64,000 bases of DNA, taken from Ensifer adhaerens (GTDB lineage: Bacteria; Pseudomonadota; Alphaproteobacteria; Rhizobiales; Rhizobiaceae). Location: assembly GCF_013283195.1 (NCBI RefSeq), contig NZ_JABEKT010000001.1, positions 62,001 through 126,000 of the forward strand, read 5' to 3'. The notes under the pieces were generated by a model. The model saw nothing but the letters and a program-made list of their open reading frames with translations. It did not search any database and was not told where the DNA came from. A program made the position numbers and the translations under genes. Below are positions 1 to 8,039 of the stretch, one piece after another. Numbering within the stretch: position 1 is the stretch's first letter; the number at the start of each line of letters is the position of its first letter.

Positions 1-21
1 AAAGCCTCCTGCAATCGTCTT

Positions 22-38
22 CTAAGGTATGACCTTAG
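22..38. promoter_or_regulatory. short inverted repeat, 7-bp arms
   Basis: CTAAGGT and ACCTTAG face each other across 3 bases. It could be an operator or a weak hairpin of the gene left of the window. There is no T run after it. The rest of positions 1-198 shows no gene I can support. Confidence 0.3.
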
Positions 39-198
39 GTTCGGCTCAAGCGGTATTTTGTGCGGGTTGCATCGAGATTGCGGCAAGAATGAACGCATTC
101 CGACCCGGCCGACATGGATTTTGCACAATCCCGTCCCTACATGCCCTCCCGCCACCGTTGCATGTTTTCATGCCTTGAGCCCAATCGGGTTTAGCGTT

Positions 199-272
199 GA
201 AAACATGCACAGTTTCACGATGCTACGAAGACCTCCGTACGTCCGAGAGGACGCGCAGAGCTCTCCTCTGTA
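199..272 (+). repeat. degenerate copy of rhizobial intergenic palindrome
   Basis: This stretch shares a skeleton with the clearer copy at 3279-3348: a CATGCA start, a TCA-rich linker, TGCTACG, GACCT, then GTCCGA...GACGCGC. Here the inner arm is only GTCC/GGAC around GAGA and the outer arm is decayed. I recognise the type as an intergenic element common in rhizobial genomes; that is memory and not a search. The element covers the region where a longer upstream start of the following kinase would lie. Confidence 0.55.
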
Positions 273-304
273 TTTTCAGCACAACGCATGATTTCAGGTG
301 TTTC

Positions 305-1096
305 TTGTCTTTTCAGCTTCCCGATATCGATCTTCCGCCAGGTTTCGCACCGCTGCTCAACGGCTATTCCTGGCGAATGGACAGCCTTGGCCAGTCGGCA
401 TCGAGCGTCTTCCTGTTCGACGCCGAAGCTCGCCCTCCTCTGGTTCTGAAGGTCGAGCAGTCCAGTCCCTTCGACGAGCTCGTCGACGAGGCTTCGCGGC
501 TCGAATGGCTGGGCAAGCAGGGCATGCCTTGTCCGCGCGTCATCGCCCGCGAGGTGTACGCAGACCGGAACTGGCTGCTGATGGAGGCGGTCGATGGCGT
601 CGACCTCGCCTCGAGCACCCTTGCTGCGTCAGAACAGGTCGTCCTGCTTGCCGAAGCTGTGCGTCGCATGCATGCGCTTGACGCCGAAGCGTGCCCCTTC
701 GATCACCGGGTCGGCGCACGCATCGCGATCGCCAGGCTGCGCGCCGAGGCGGACCTGGTCGATGTGACCGATTTCGATGAGGCGCGGCTTGGCAAGACCG
801 CTGAAGAATTGTTCGTCGAGCTTCAGGCCAAAATCCCGCAGGAAGGAAAACTGGTCGTCACCCATGGCGACGCCTGCCTGCCAAACGTCATCGCCCGGGA
901 CGGTCGCTTCGCCGGCTTCATCGACTGCAGTCGTCTGGGCGTTGCCGATCCCTATCAGGATCTTGCGCTCACCTGCCGCAGCATTGCTCATAATCTCGGG
1001 GAAGAATGGGTCCAGCCGTTTCTCGATCTTTACGGCGTCCGTCGCGCCGATCCCGAGAAACTCGACTTCTATTGCCTTCTCGACGAGTTCTTCTGA
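305..1096 (+). CDS. APH(3')-type aminoglycoside O-phosphotransferase
   Basis: Predicted cytosolic kinase of the APH(3') family, which transfers ATP gamma-phosphate to the 3'-hydroxyl of kanamycin/neomycin-type aminoglycosides. From the TTG at 305 the protein has 263 residues, matching the ~264 of APH(3')-IIa. The catalytic loop HGDACLPN has His187 and Asp189; GFIDCSRLGVADPYQDLAL carries the metal-binding Asp; the C-terminus LLDEFF is also the family ending. An in-frame ATG at 197 would add 36 residues that translate a degenerate intergenic repeat, so I reject it. The gene is convergent with the VOC gene. Substrate range is inferred from family likeness only. Confidence 0.85.
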   Translation: MSFQLPDIDLPPGFAPLLNGYSWRMDSLGQSASSVFLFDAEARPPLVLKVEQSSPFDELVDEASRLEWLGKQGMPCPRVIAREVYADRNWLLMEAVDGVDLASSTLAASEQVVLLAEAVRRMHALDAEACPFDHRVGARIAIARLRAEADLVDVTDFDEARLGKTAEELFVELQAKIPQEGKLVVTHGDACLPNVIARDGRFAGFIDCSRLGVADPYQDLALTCRSIAHNLGEEWVQPFLDLYGVRRADPEKLDFYCLLDEFF

Positions 1097-1132
1097 ACGC
1101 ACCGAAAACAAACGCGGCATGGCCCGCGCCGC

Positions 1133-1630
1133 CTATGCGGCGTCGCGGGCCTCAACGTTCAGGTCGACGATATCGGCATCTGCGAGGTCGACGTCCTCAA
1201 GGGCGTTGAACAGCGCCCAGATATGGCCGAACGGATCGATGAAAGCGCCGACTCGGTCGCCGGTCGACAGCGTCTCGGCCGGGTTCCTGAGTGCAGCCCC
1301 CGCCCCGATCGCCCGCCCGATGACCCGGTCGACGTCCTTCACATGCAGTTCGAGAATGACTGCCGTGGTCCCAAGCGCGTGCGGCGACCTTGGCCCGCCA
1401 AGCTTCGGCTCGGCGTCACGGCGCGGATTGGCACCGGCAATCCGGAAGACGGATTCGCCGATCCTGAGATCGGCACTTGTCAGGATGCCGCTCGGCCACT
1501 CGTGGCGCTGTATCAGTTCGGCGCCCAGCACATCGCGATAAAAGGCAATGGCGCGGTCCTCATCGCCATGCCTGACAAAAAGCTTCACACAGATCTGCCG
1601 ATCGGCCAGCCTGCCGCCATTGATGACCAT
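1133..1630 (-). CDS. VOC/glyoxalase-fold protein (PhnB-like)
   Basis: A 165-residue protein of the vicinal-oxygen-chelate superfamily with the two beta-alpha-beta-beta-beta halves of that fold: VKLFVRHGDEDRAIAFYRDV near the N-terminus and an IDPFGHIWALF second half near residue 140. Members include dioxygenases, glyoxalases and antibiotic-binding proteins, so the substrate cannot be named. The ATG at 1630 is chosen because GGAGG lies five bases before it; a TTG twelve bases upstream is the alternative. It runs alone, convergent with the aminoglycoside kinase gene and upstream-adjacent to the Lrp gene. Confidence 0.75.
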   Translation of the reverse strand: MVINGGRLADRQICVKLFVRHGDEDRAIAFYRDVLGAELIQRHEWPSGILTSADLRIGESVFRIAGANPRRDAEPKLGGPRSPHALGTTAVILELHVKDVDRVIGRAIGAGAALRNPAETLSTGDRVGAFIDPFGHIWALFNALEDVDLADADIVDLNVEARDAA

Positions 1631-1742
1631 GACATCCTCCAATCTCGGGTGAGGCGCACATCATATATAAACATGAGAACAAAGCAAGAACAATTGACTC
1701 GCGGCGATGCTTTTCGCATGCCGCCTGGCGTGCCCAAAACGG

Positions 1743-2177
1743 CTAGAATGCACCCGTCAGCTTGCTCGTTTTCAACAGGATGTTGGTTTCCGTCACGGTG
1801 ATGCCGTCGATCAGCCGGATCCGTCTCAAGGTCTCGTCGAACGACACCAGGTCCCGATCCTCGAGTTCGGCGATGAAGTCCCAGCGGCCGTTGGTGCTGT
1901 GCAGCGCCCTGACCTGCGGCAGGCCGCGCAACTGCTCGGCGACCCGGTCGGCCATCTTGCCGTGGACCTCGATCATCACCACGGCGCGCACCCCGGAGGC
2001 CGGGATTTCGGATCCGGTGCGGATGGTGAAGGCAGCGATCGTTCCATTGGCAACCAGCCGGTCGATGCGGGCTGCAACGGTTGCGCGCGACACGCCGGTG
2101 CGCGCCGAAAGCGTCGAAACCGGCAAGCGCGCATTCTGTCGCAAGGCGCTGATCAGCGCCTGATCGAGGTCGTCCAT
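1743..2177 (-). CDS. Lrp/AsnC-family regulator, divergent from arginase
   Basis: A 144-residue transcription factor. The N-terminus has the AsnC-type winged HTH (DDLDQALISALRQNARLPVS then TGVSRATVAARIDRL), followed by a RAM ligand-binding domain (VVMIEVHGKMADRVAEQL to about residue 130). The start MDDLD is preferred over an upstream ATG because family members begin right at the HTH. It is transcribed away from rocF with 139 bases between, the usual layout of a local activator of arginine/ornithine catabolism. Control of rocF-rocD by arginine or ornithine is inferred from position. Confidence 0.88.
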   Translation of the reverse strand: MDDLDQALISALRQNARLPVSTLSARTGVSRATVAARIDRLVANGTIAAFTIRTGSEIPASGVRAVVMIEVHGKMADRVAEQLRGLPQVRALHSTNGRWDFIAELEDRDLVSFDETLRRIRLIDGITVTETNILLKTSKLTGAF

Positions 2178-2201
2178 AGCTCTCACTTTGTAAAATCGGA
2201 C

Positions 2202-2216
2202 TTGGCAATATGCCAA
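2202..2216. promoter_or_regulatory. candidate Lrp operator TTGGCA-ATA-TGCCAA
   Basis: A perfect 6-bp inverted repeat with a 3-base spacer lies 25 bases before the Lrp start, in the rocF divergent promoter region. A near-identical core (GGCA-ATC-TGCC) sits before the second Lrp gene at 43214. Operator function is inferred. Confidence 0.5.
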
Positions 2217-2316
2217 TCTTATCCTTCTATTCGACAGTTTTCCATCTTTTTGCTGTCACGCATTTTGACGATAATCCGCGCAACTCACGGGAATCACCAG
2301 GAAGGAACGGGCTGAT

Positions 2317-3240
2317 ATGACCACCATCACGCTGATCGGCGCACCCATCGAAGAAGGTTCTGGACGACGCGGCGCGGCCATGGGCCCAACGGCGCTTCGC
2401 ATTGCCGGTATCGACACCGTTCTGCGCGACCTCGGTCACACGGTCTACGACGAGGGCGACGTCAAGCCGCTGCCGGCGCGCGACCTCGCCAATCATGCAG
2501 GCGCCAACAACCTGCAGATCGTCGCCGCCTTCGCCCGCGCTCTGCACGATTCCGTCCACGACACCGTTCGCAAGGGCCATTTCCCGATCATTCTGGGTGG
2601 CGACCACGCGCTTTCGATGGGCAGCGTTTCCGGCATGGCGCGTTACGCCGCCGAAGTCGGCCGCCCGCTGTTCGTGCTTTGGCTCGATGCCCATGCCGAC
2701 TTCAACTCTCCGGCAACGTCGCCGTCCGGTAACATGCACGGCATGCCGGTCGCCTTCTTCTGCGGCCAGGCAGAATTCACCCCGATCCTGCCGGCGGACA
2801 GGCCGATGGTCGATCCGACCAAGGTCTTCCAGGTCGGCATCCGCTCGGTCGATGATCGCGAACGCGAAGAGATCGCCGAACACGGCGTGCGCGTCTACGA
2901 CATGCGCGCGGTCGACGAACTCGGCATGGCGCACATCATGCGTCATATCCTCGATGAAGTCCGCTCGGCCAACGGCCTCCTGCATGTCAGCCTCGACGTC
3001 GACTTCATGGATCCCGAGCTTGCACCGGGTGTCGGCACTACCGTTCCCGGCGGCGCCACCTTCCGCGAAGCCCACCTGATCATGGAAATGCTCTGGGAAA
3101 GCGATCTCGTCTCCTCCCTCGACGTCGTCGAACTCAACCCCTTCCTCGACGATCGCGGCAAGAGCGCGCGTGTCCTGGTCGAGCTGACCGCGAGCCTTTT
3201 CGGCCGCCGCGTCCTTGACCGCCCGACCCGCAGCGCCTGA
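2317..3240 (+). CDS. rocF: arginase
   Basis: Hydrolyses L-arginine to L-ornithine and urea using a binuclear manganese centre. The 307-residue length is normal for bacterial arginase. All metal-ligand motifs are present: GGDH (His97), DAHADFN (Asp124, His126, Asp128) and SLDVDF (Asp227, Asp229). The start ATG has AGGAAGGA upstream. The next gene is ornithine aminotransferase, so the pair makes glutamate semialdehyde from arginine. S. meliloti-type organisms may call it arcA1; the identification as arginase and not agmatinase rests on overall likeness and on the aminotransferase neighbour. Confidence 0.93.
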   Translation: MTTITLIGAPIEEGSGRRGAAMGPTALRIAGIDTVLRDLGHTVYDEGDVKPLPARDLANHAGANNLQIVAAFARALHDSVHDTVRKGHFPIILGGDHALSMGSVSGMARYAAEVGRPLFVLWLDAHADFNSPATSPSGNMHGMPVAFFCGQAEFTPILPADRPMVDPTKVFQVGIRSVDDREREEIAEHGVRVYDMRAVDELGMAHIMRHILDEVRSANGLLHVSLDVDFMDPELAPGVGTTVPGGATFREAHLIMEMLWESDLVSSLDVVELNPFLDDRGKSARVLVELTASLFGRRVLDRPTRSA

Positions 3241-3278
3241 GCCCCTGCAGAATTCCTTGAAACGAAATGGTTTCAAGG

Positions 3279-3348
3279 AAAAATCATGCAGAAAATCAAA
3301 GTGCTACGGCGACCTTTGCGCGTCCGATCAGACGCGCGGCGCTGTAGA
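3279..3348 (+). repeat. rhizobial intergenic palindrome (clear copy)
   Basis: The element begins with ATCATGCAGAAAATC, then forms a two-step hairpin: outer arms at 3304-3311 and 3340-3347 (one G-U pair), inner perfect arms GCGCGTC 3318-3324 and GACGCGC 3331-3337. It lies between rocF and rocD, ending 21 bases before the rocD start. I know this type as a widespread intergenic repeat in rhizobia; its function is unsettled to my knowledge. It could fold in the rocF-rocD transcript. Confidence 0.7.
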
Positions 3349-3368
3349 AAAATAACGGAGGACGACGG

Positions 3369-4574
3369 ATGAACACCACGGCAGACCTGATCGAAACCGA
3401 ATACCGGCTCGGCGCACACAACTACAAGCCGCTCGACGTCGTGCTTTCGCGCGGCGAAGGCGTCTATGTCTGGGACATGGAAGGCAATCGCTACCTCGAC
3501 TGCCTCTCGGCCTACTCCGCCGTCAACCAGGGCCACTGCCATCCGAAGATTTTCCAGGCGATGATGGAGCAGGCGCAGAAGCTGACGCTGACCTCGCGCG
3601 CCTTCCGCAACGATCAGCTCGCGCATTTCTATGAAGAGATCGCAGCGCTCACCGGCTCGCACAAGGTGCTGCCGATGAACTCGGGCGCCGAAGCCGTCGA
3701 GACCGCCGTCAAGGCCGTGCGCAAGTGGGGCTACGAGGTCAAGGGTGTGGCCGAAAACAAGGCCGAGATCATCGTCTGCTCCAACAATTTCCATGGCCGC
3801 ACCATGGGTATCGTCGGGTTTTCGACCGACCCGGACGCGCGCACCGGCTTCGGCCCGTTCGCGCCCGGCTTCAAGGTCGTGCCCTTCGGGGACATCGACG
3901 CCTTCCGCGCTGCAATCACCGAGAACACCGTCGCCTTCCTGGTCGAGCCGATCCAGGGCGAAGCCGGCGTGCTGGTCCCGACGCCCGGCTACTTCCCGGC
4001 GGTACGCGAGCTCTGCACCAGGCATGGCATCACGCTGATCCTCGACGAGATCCAGACTGGCCTCGGCCGCACCGGCAAGCTGCTTGCCGAAGAACATGAG
4101 GGCATCGAGGCCGACGTGACGCTGATCGGCAAGGCGCTTTCGGGCGGCTTCTATCCGGTCTCGGCCGTGCTTTCAAACTCGGAAGTGCTCGGCGTCTTGA
4201 AGCCCGGCCAGCATGGCTCGACTTTCGGCGGCAATCCGCTCGCCTGCGCCATTGCCCGCGCGGCGCTCAAGGCGCTCACCGAGGAAGGCATGATCGAGAA
4301 CTCGGCGCGCATGGGCGACCGCTTCCAGAAGGGTCTGACCGACATCCGGTCGAACATCATCAAGGAAGTGCGCGGCCGCGGCCTGATGCTGGCGGTCGAG
4401 CTGGTGCCGGAAGCGGGTGGCGCCCGCAAGTACTGCGAAGCGCTGAAGCAACTCGGCATCCTTGCCAAGGACACCCATGGCGACACGATCCGTATCGCGC
4501 CGCCGCTGGTGATCACCGCCGAGCAGGTCGATTGGGCCGTCGAACAGTTCGCAACGGTCCTCGCCTCGGCCTGA
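3369..4574 (+). CDS. rocD: ornithine--oxo-acid aminotransferase
   Basis: PLP-dependent class III aminotransferase moving the delta-amino group of ornithine to 2-oxoglutarate, giving glutamate-5-semialdehyde. The 401 residues match the family. Seen in sequence: [11 protein letters not shown] phosphate-binding region near 100, [19 protein letters not shown], and the Schiff-base lysine Lys255 in [11 protein letters not shown]. The start has GGAGGACG just upstream. It follows rocF by 128 bases that hold a palindromic repeat, so expression may be coupled to or separated from rocF by that element. Distinguished from acetylornithine aminotransferase by context with arginase. Confidence 0.93.
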   Translation: MNTTADLIETEYRLGAHNYKPLDVVLSRGEGVYVWDMEGNRYLDCLSAYSAVNQGHCHPKIFQAMMEQAQKLTLTSRAFRNDQLAHFYEEIAALTGSHKVLPMNSGAEAVETAVKAVRKWGYEVKGVAENKAEIIVCSNNFHGRTMGIVGFSTDPDARTGFGPFAPGFKVVPFGDIDAFRAAITENTVAFLVEPIQGEAGVLVPTPGYFPAVRELCTRHGITLILDEIQTGLGRTGKLLAEEHEGIEADVTLIGKALSGGFYPVSAVLSNSEVLGVLKPGQHGSTFGGNPLACAIARAALKALTEEGMIENSARMGDRFQKGLTDIRSNIIKEVRGRGLMLAVELVPEAGGARKYCEALKQLGILAKDTHGDTIRIAPPLVITAEQVDWAVEQFATVLASA

Positions 4575-4600
4575 TCCCTTCCTACCGAATTCGCTTTTCC

Positions 4601-4634
4601 TTGCGCCCCGGCATCGACCGGGGCGCAATGTCTT
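4601..4634 (+). terminator. terminator after rocD
   Basis: Perfect 11-bp stem TTGCGCCCCGG/CCGGGGCGCAA with loop CATCGA (4601-4628) follows the rocD stop by 26 bases. The T tract after it is short and broken. Confidence 0.65.
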
Positions 4635-4871
4635 TAAGCACTTGCAAAAGCAAGTCTTAACGAATCCCGGCCTATAGTCCCTTCCCAAAGCGCAAAGCGG
4701 TTCCTCCGCGCATGATGCAGCTGCGCCCCGCCGGATGTCGTCGGCGGACTTTTGAAAACGCTCCCCATCGGCTCAATGGCCGCGCCAGCCGCGACCGCAC
4801 CGCACGGAGATGTAACGAGTTTGGCGGTGTCGCGCCTTAAGGCGTCGACCGGAAAGCTGGAAGGACCTTCG

Positions 4872-5351
4872 ATGACAAGCACACTCAGGACGGCTGGTTT
4901 CGACGGCGAAACGCTGGAAATCATCGCGTTCCGCCTCCACGATCAGGAATTCTGCGTCAAGACCACCACGATCCGCGAGATCCGTGGCTGGGCCCCCTCG
5001 ACCCCGATCCCGCATTCGCCGCCTGAGGTCATCGGCGTGATGAACCTGCGCGGCACCGTGATCCCGATCATCGACCTTGCCCACAAGCTCGGCATGAAAT
5101 CGACCACGGCCAATGAGCGCAGCGCCATCGTCGTTGCGGAAGTCCACAACATGGTGATCGGCCTGGTGGTCGACCGCGTTTCCGACATCCTCACCGTCCA
5201 GGGCAACCAGGTGCAACCGGTTCCCGAAGTTACCGCCTCCTTCGACAAGAGCTTTGCCGAGGGCATCATCGCCAACGAGAACGGCATGATCTGCTTCCTC
5301 AACCTCGCCCGCATGTTCAAGGAACGCGAAGTCGAGGAAATGGCCGCCTAA
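4872..5351 (+). CDS. CheW-type chemotaxis coupling protein
   Basis: A 159-residue single CheW domain (residues about 15-150), which links chemoreceptors to the CheA kinase. Typical stretches are EIIAFRLHDQEFCVK at the front, VIGVMNLRGTVIPIIDL in the middle and GLVVDRVSDIL towards the end. An ATG 120 bases upstream is open, but GGAAGGACC precedes the 4872 ATG and family members begin there. No cheA, cheY or cheB lies nearby, so it is an additional CheW outside the main chemotaxis operon. A receptor gene follows after 445 bases. The name cheW2 would fit rhizobial usage but is not certain. Confidence 0.9.
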   Translation: MTSTLRTAGFDGETLEIIAFRLHDQEFCVKTTTIREIRGWAPSTPIPHSPPEVIGVMNLRGTVIPIIDLAHKLGMKSTTANERSAIVVAEVHNMVIGLVVDRVSDILTVQGNQVQPVPEVTASFDKSFAEGIIANENGMICFLNLARMFKEREVEEMAA

Positions 5352-5376
5352 GCAACAGGCAGGTCACCGTATCGGA

Positions 5377-5409
5377 GCCGCTTTGCCGCTGGGCAAGGCG
5401 GCTTTTTTT
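5377..5409 (+). terminator. Rho-independent terminator after cheW
   Basis: Stem GCCGCTTTGCC/GGCAAGGCGGC around a short loop, followed directly by seven T. It separates cheW from the receptor gene. Confidence 0.9.
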
Positions 5410-5796
5410 GTCCGCTTGGTCCGACTTCAAAGTCGCCGCGGGCGATTCGTAAACGATAAGTTGCTAATTCAACCCAGAAATAGTATGCGAATTTTCACAA
5501 CTAAAAACTGATAATTGCTATTTTAACATCTACTTAATAACCATAATACTAACGTAGATTGCATCAGCAAGACGTCATGGGCATGAACGCCCACGAGTTC
5601 GAACTCCCCTCGCAGCAAGAAAACGCTGACCCTGATTGGGCCGGCGGACGACGGACCAGACAATTTTCGGCATGCCGGCATTTGTCCTTGTCCCCGGAGC
5701 CTGCGCCGCTTTCGGCCCCGCATGCCCTGTCGACACCGCAAGCAACGAGTCCCGGCTTTCCGCTTGAAACAACAAGAACCAAATCAGAGGGTAATC
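5410..5796 (+). other. AT-rich non-coding leader of the chemoreceptor gene
   Basis: About 390 bases without a supportable gene. The part at roughly 5445-5560 is markedly AT-rich against the GC-rich background, as expected of a promoter region. From 5560 on the sequence is again GC-rich; several short open frames cross it but none has a good ribosome site or recognisable product. I take it as promoter plus long 5' leader. Confidence 0.45.
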
Positions 5797-7575
5797 ATGT
5801 TCTCTTTCGGACAGAGTCTGGATTCACGCCAGATCGTCGCCGCGCTGTCAAAGTCGCAAGCCATGATCCAGTTCGATCTCACGGGAAAAATTCTGACGGC
5901 CAACGAAAACTTCTGCCAGGCACTCGGCTACACCCTGCAAGAGATCGTTGGCCAGCACCACCGCATGTTCTGCGCACCCGATTATGTGCAGACGCAAGAG
6001 TATCGTGATTTCTGGACCCGGCTCGGACGGGGTGAGTACGACGCCAATGCCTACAGGCGCTTTGCCAAGGGTGGCCGCGAAATCTGGATCCAGGCGACCT
6101 ACAACCCGGTCTTTCACAACGGCAAACCCTACAAGGTCGTGAAATTTGCAAGTGACATCACCGCCGCCAAGATCAAGGCGAATGAGGATGGCGGCAAGCT
6201 CGATGCCATCTCGAAATCGCAGGCAGTGATCGAATTCACCCCCTCAGGTGAGATCGTCACGGCCAACGAGAACTTCTGCAACGCACTCGGCTACAGTCTG
6301 AAGGAAATTCAAGGCAGGCATCACAGCATGTTCTGCGACCCGACCTACGTGCAAGGCAGTGAATATGCCGAGTTCTGGAGGAAGCTGGCCGCCGGCGAGT
6401 TCATCTCCAACGAATTCGTGCGCTACGGCAAGGGCGGCAAGGAGATCTGGATCCAGGCGGCCTACAATCCGATCCGCGACACGAACGGCAAGGTCTACAA
6501 GGTCGTCAAGTTCGCAACCGATGTCAGCGAGCGCATGGGCGCGATCAAGGCGCTCGGCGTCGGCCTTCAGGCGCTTGCCGAAGGCGATCTCACCCACAGC
6601 CTGCCGACGCCCTTCGTTCCCAGCATGGAAGCGGTGCGCACCGATTTCAACGACGCAATCGATCGGCTCTGTCGGGCGATGCAGACCGTCGGCGACAATG
6701 CCAACGCCATCGCGTCCGGAGCGCGCGAAATCCGCTCGGCCGCAGACGATCTCTCCAAACGCACGGAGCAACAGGCCGCCTCGGTGGAAGAAACCGCAGC
6801 CGCCCTCGATGAGATCACCACGACAGTCGCCGACTCCAGCCGCCGCGCCGAGGAGGCCGGCGGGCTGGTCGCCAAGACCAAGGCGGGAGCCGAACGCTCC
6901 GGCAGCGTCGTCAAAAGCGCCATCAGTGCGATGGACCAGATCGAGCAATCCTCACGCGAGATCTCCAACATCATCGGTGTCATCGACGACATTGCCTTCC
7001 AGACCAACCTCCTGGCACTGAATGCCGGCGTCGAAGCGGCGCGGGCCGGCGAGGCCGGCAAGGGTTTTGCCGTCGTCGCCCAGGAGGTCCGCGAGCTCGC
7101 CCAGCGCTCGGCCCAGGCCGCCAAGGAGATCAAGGCGCTGATCACCACCTCCAGCGACCACGTCAAGAACGGCGTATCGCTTGTCGGGCAGACGGGGGCA
7201 GCGCTGGAAGAAATCCTGGTCCAGGTTCAGGAGATCAACCTCAACGTCTCGGCCATCGTCGAGGCAGCCCGCGAGCAGGCGACGGGGCTGAAGGAAATCA
7301 ACCAGGCGGTCAACTCCATGGATCAGGCGACCCAGCAGAATGCCGCCATGGTCGAGGAAAGCACCGCCGCGAGCCACAACATGTCGCGGGAAGCAGAGGC
7401 CCTCCATGCCCTGCTCAGGCAGTTCCAGATCGGCCAGGAGACGGTGCCGGTTGAACGACACGCCGACGAGCGCCAGCAGGCAACCCGCCTGCACGCCACC
7501 GCCCGCGGCATGCGCGGCGGACAACGACAAGCCCTTGCCGCCGCCCCGTCGAACGACGGATGGCAGAATTTCTGA
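5797..7575 (+). CDS. soluble chemoreceptor with two PAS domains (McpY-like)
   Basis: A 592-residue methyl-accepting chemotaxis protein without signal peptide or membrane segment, so cytosolic. Order: PAS 1 (about 13-123), PAS 2 (about 135-245), a HAMP-like stretch near 255-300, and the long coiled-coil signalling domain (about 310-520) with the conserved tip IDDIAFQTNLLALNAG and EAARAGE. The C-terminus GWQNF fits the xWxxF pentapeptide that tethers CheR/CheB. The two PAS domains are near repeats of one another (both have ANENFC.ALGY, EIWIQA, YKVVKFA). The start at 5797 follows AGAGGG; an upstream in-frame ATG would add a Pro/Arg-rich tail. Length and layout match what I recall of S. meliloti McpY. 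Its ligand is unknown. Confidence 0.88.
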   Translation: MFSFGQSLDSRQIVAALSKSQAMIQFDLTGKILTANENFCQALGYTLQEIVGQHHRMFCAPDYVQTQEYRDFWTRLGRGEYDANAYRRFAKGGREIWIQATYNPVFHNGKPYKVVKFASDITAAKIKANEDGGKLDAISKSQAVIEFTPSGEIVTANENFCNALGYSLKEIQGRHHSMFCDPTYVQGSEYAEFWRKLAAGEFISNEFVRYGKGGKEIWIQAAYNPIRDTNGKVYKVVKFATDVSERMGAIKALGVGLQALAEGDLTHSLPTPFVPSMEAVRTDFNDAIDRLCRAMQTVGDNANAIASGAREIRSAADDLSKRTEQQAASVEETAAALDEITTTVADSSRRAEEAGGLVAKTKAGAERSGSVVKSAISAMDQIEQSSREISNIIGVIDDIAFQTNLLALNAGVEAARAGEAGKGFAVVAQEVRELAQRSAQAAKEIKALITTSSDHVKNGVSLVGQTGAALEEILVQVQEINLNVSAIVEAAREQATGLKEINQAVNSMDQATQQNAAMVEESTAASHNMSREAEALHALLRQFQIGQETVPVERHADERQQATRLHATARGMRGGQRQALAAAPSNDGWQNF

Positions 7576-7607
7576 GCGCAATCCCTGCACCCCGCGCTCA
7601 GGAATAG

Positions 7608-7643
7608 GGGAAGGCGGCGACCGGTCGCCGCCTTCCCGCATAT
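7608..7643. terminator. hairpin terminator between mcp and fdsD
   Basis: A perfect 13-bp stem GGGAAGGCGGCGA/TCGCCGCCTTCCC with loop CCGG, then GCATATTTT. It lies 33 bases after the receptor stop and may also serve the convergent fds operon. The rest of 7644-7808 holds nothing recognisable. Confidence 0.75.
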
Positions 7644-7808
7644 TTTCCGAAAAGATCTGATTATACCGCCTAGCGATCGTGCTTGGCAGCAACATCCCCA
7701 CCAGATGCGAACGGGCAAAGCGGACGGTTTCAGACCGGGCTTCGGTTTGACCAGGACAACAAAACGCCACCGCCCCTTCGCGGGCCGCCGCGTCGATCGA
7801 CGCAGGCC

Positions 7809-8039
7809 TCAAGCCGCCTGCGGGCGCTTGATCTTCGAAGCGGCTTCGAGCACCAGCGGGCTCAGGCCCTCGCCACCGCCATCGATATGCTGGAACAGCT
7901 GCCGCCGCATGCGCGGCTCCCAATATTTGTTGATATGCGTCGCAACGCCCTGGGCGGCTTCGTCCTGCGGCTGGCTCTTGAAGAAGGTGGCGATCTGGTT
8001 CGCCATGTAGATCAGCTTGGCATTGGTGTCATGCGACAT
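7809..8039 (-). CDS. fdsD: NAD-dependent formate dehydrogenase delta subunit
   Basis: A 76-residue protein of the FdsD family, a small subunit/assembly partner of soluble molybdenum formate dehydrogenase. Visible features are MSHDTNAKLIYMANQIATFF at the N-terminus and a HINKYWEPRMRRQL segment near residue 42. The start overlaps the end of fdhD by 11 bases, which suggests translational coupling. It is the last gene of fdsG-fdsB-fdsA-fdhD-fdsD on the minus strand. Confidence 0.88.
   Translation of the reverse strand: MSHDTNAKLIYMANQIATFFKSQPQDEAAQGVATHINKYWEPRMRRQLFQHIDGGGEGLSPLVLEAASKIKRPQAA

Noticed and set aside
197-304. Upstream ATG start for the aminoglycoside kinase
   Set aside because: The added 36 residues translate an intergenic repeat, and the TTG at 305 gives the standard family length.
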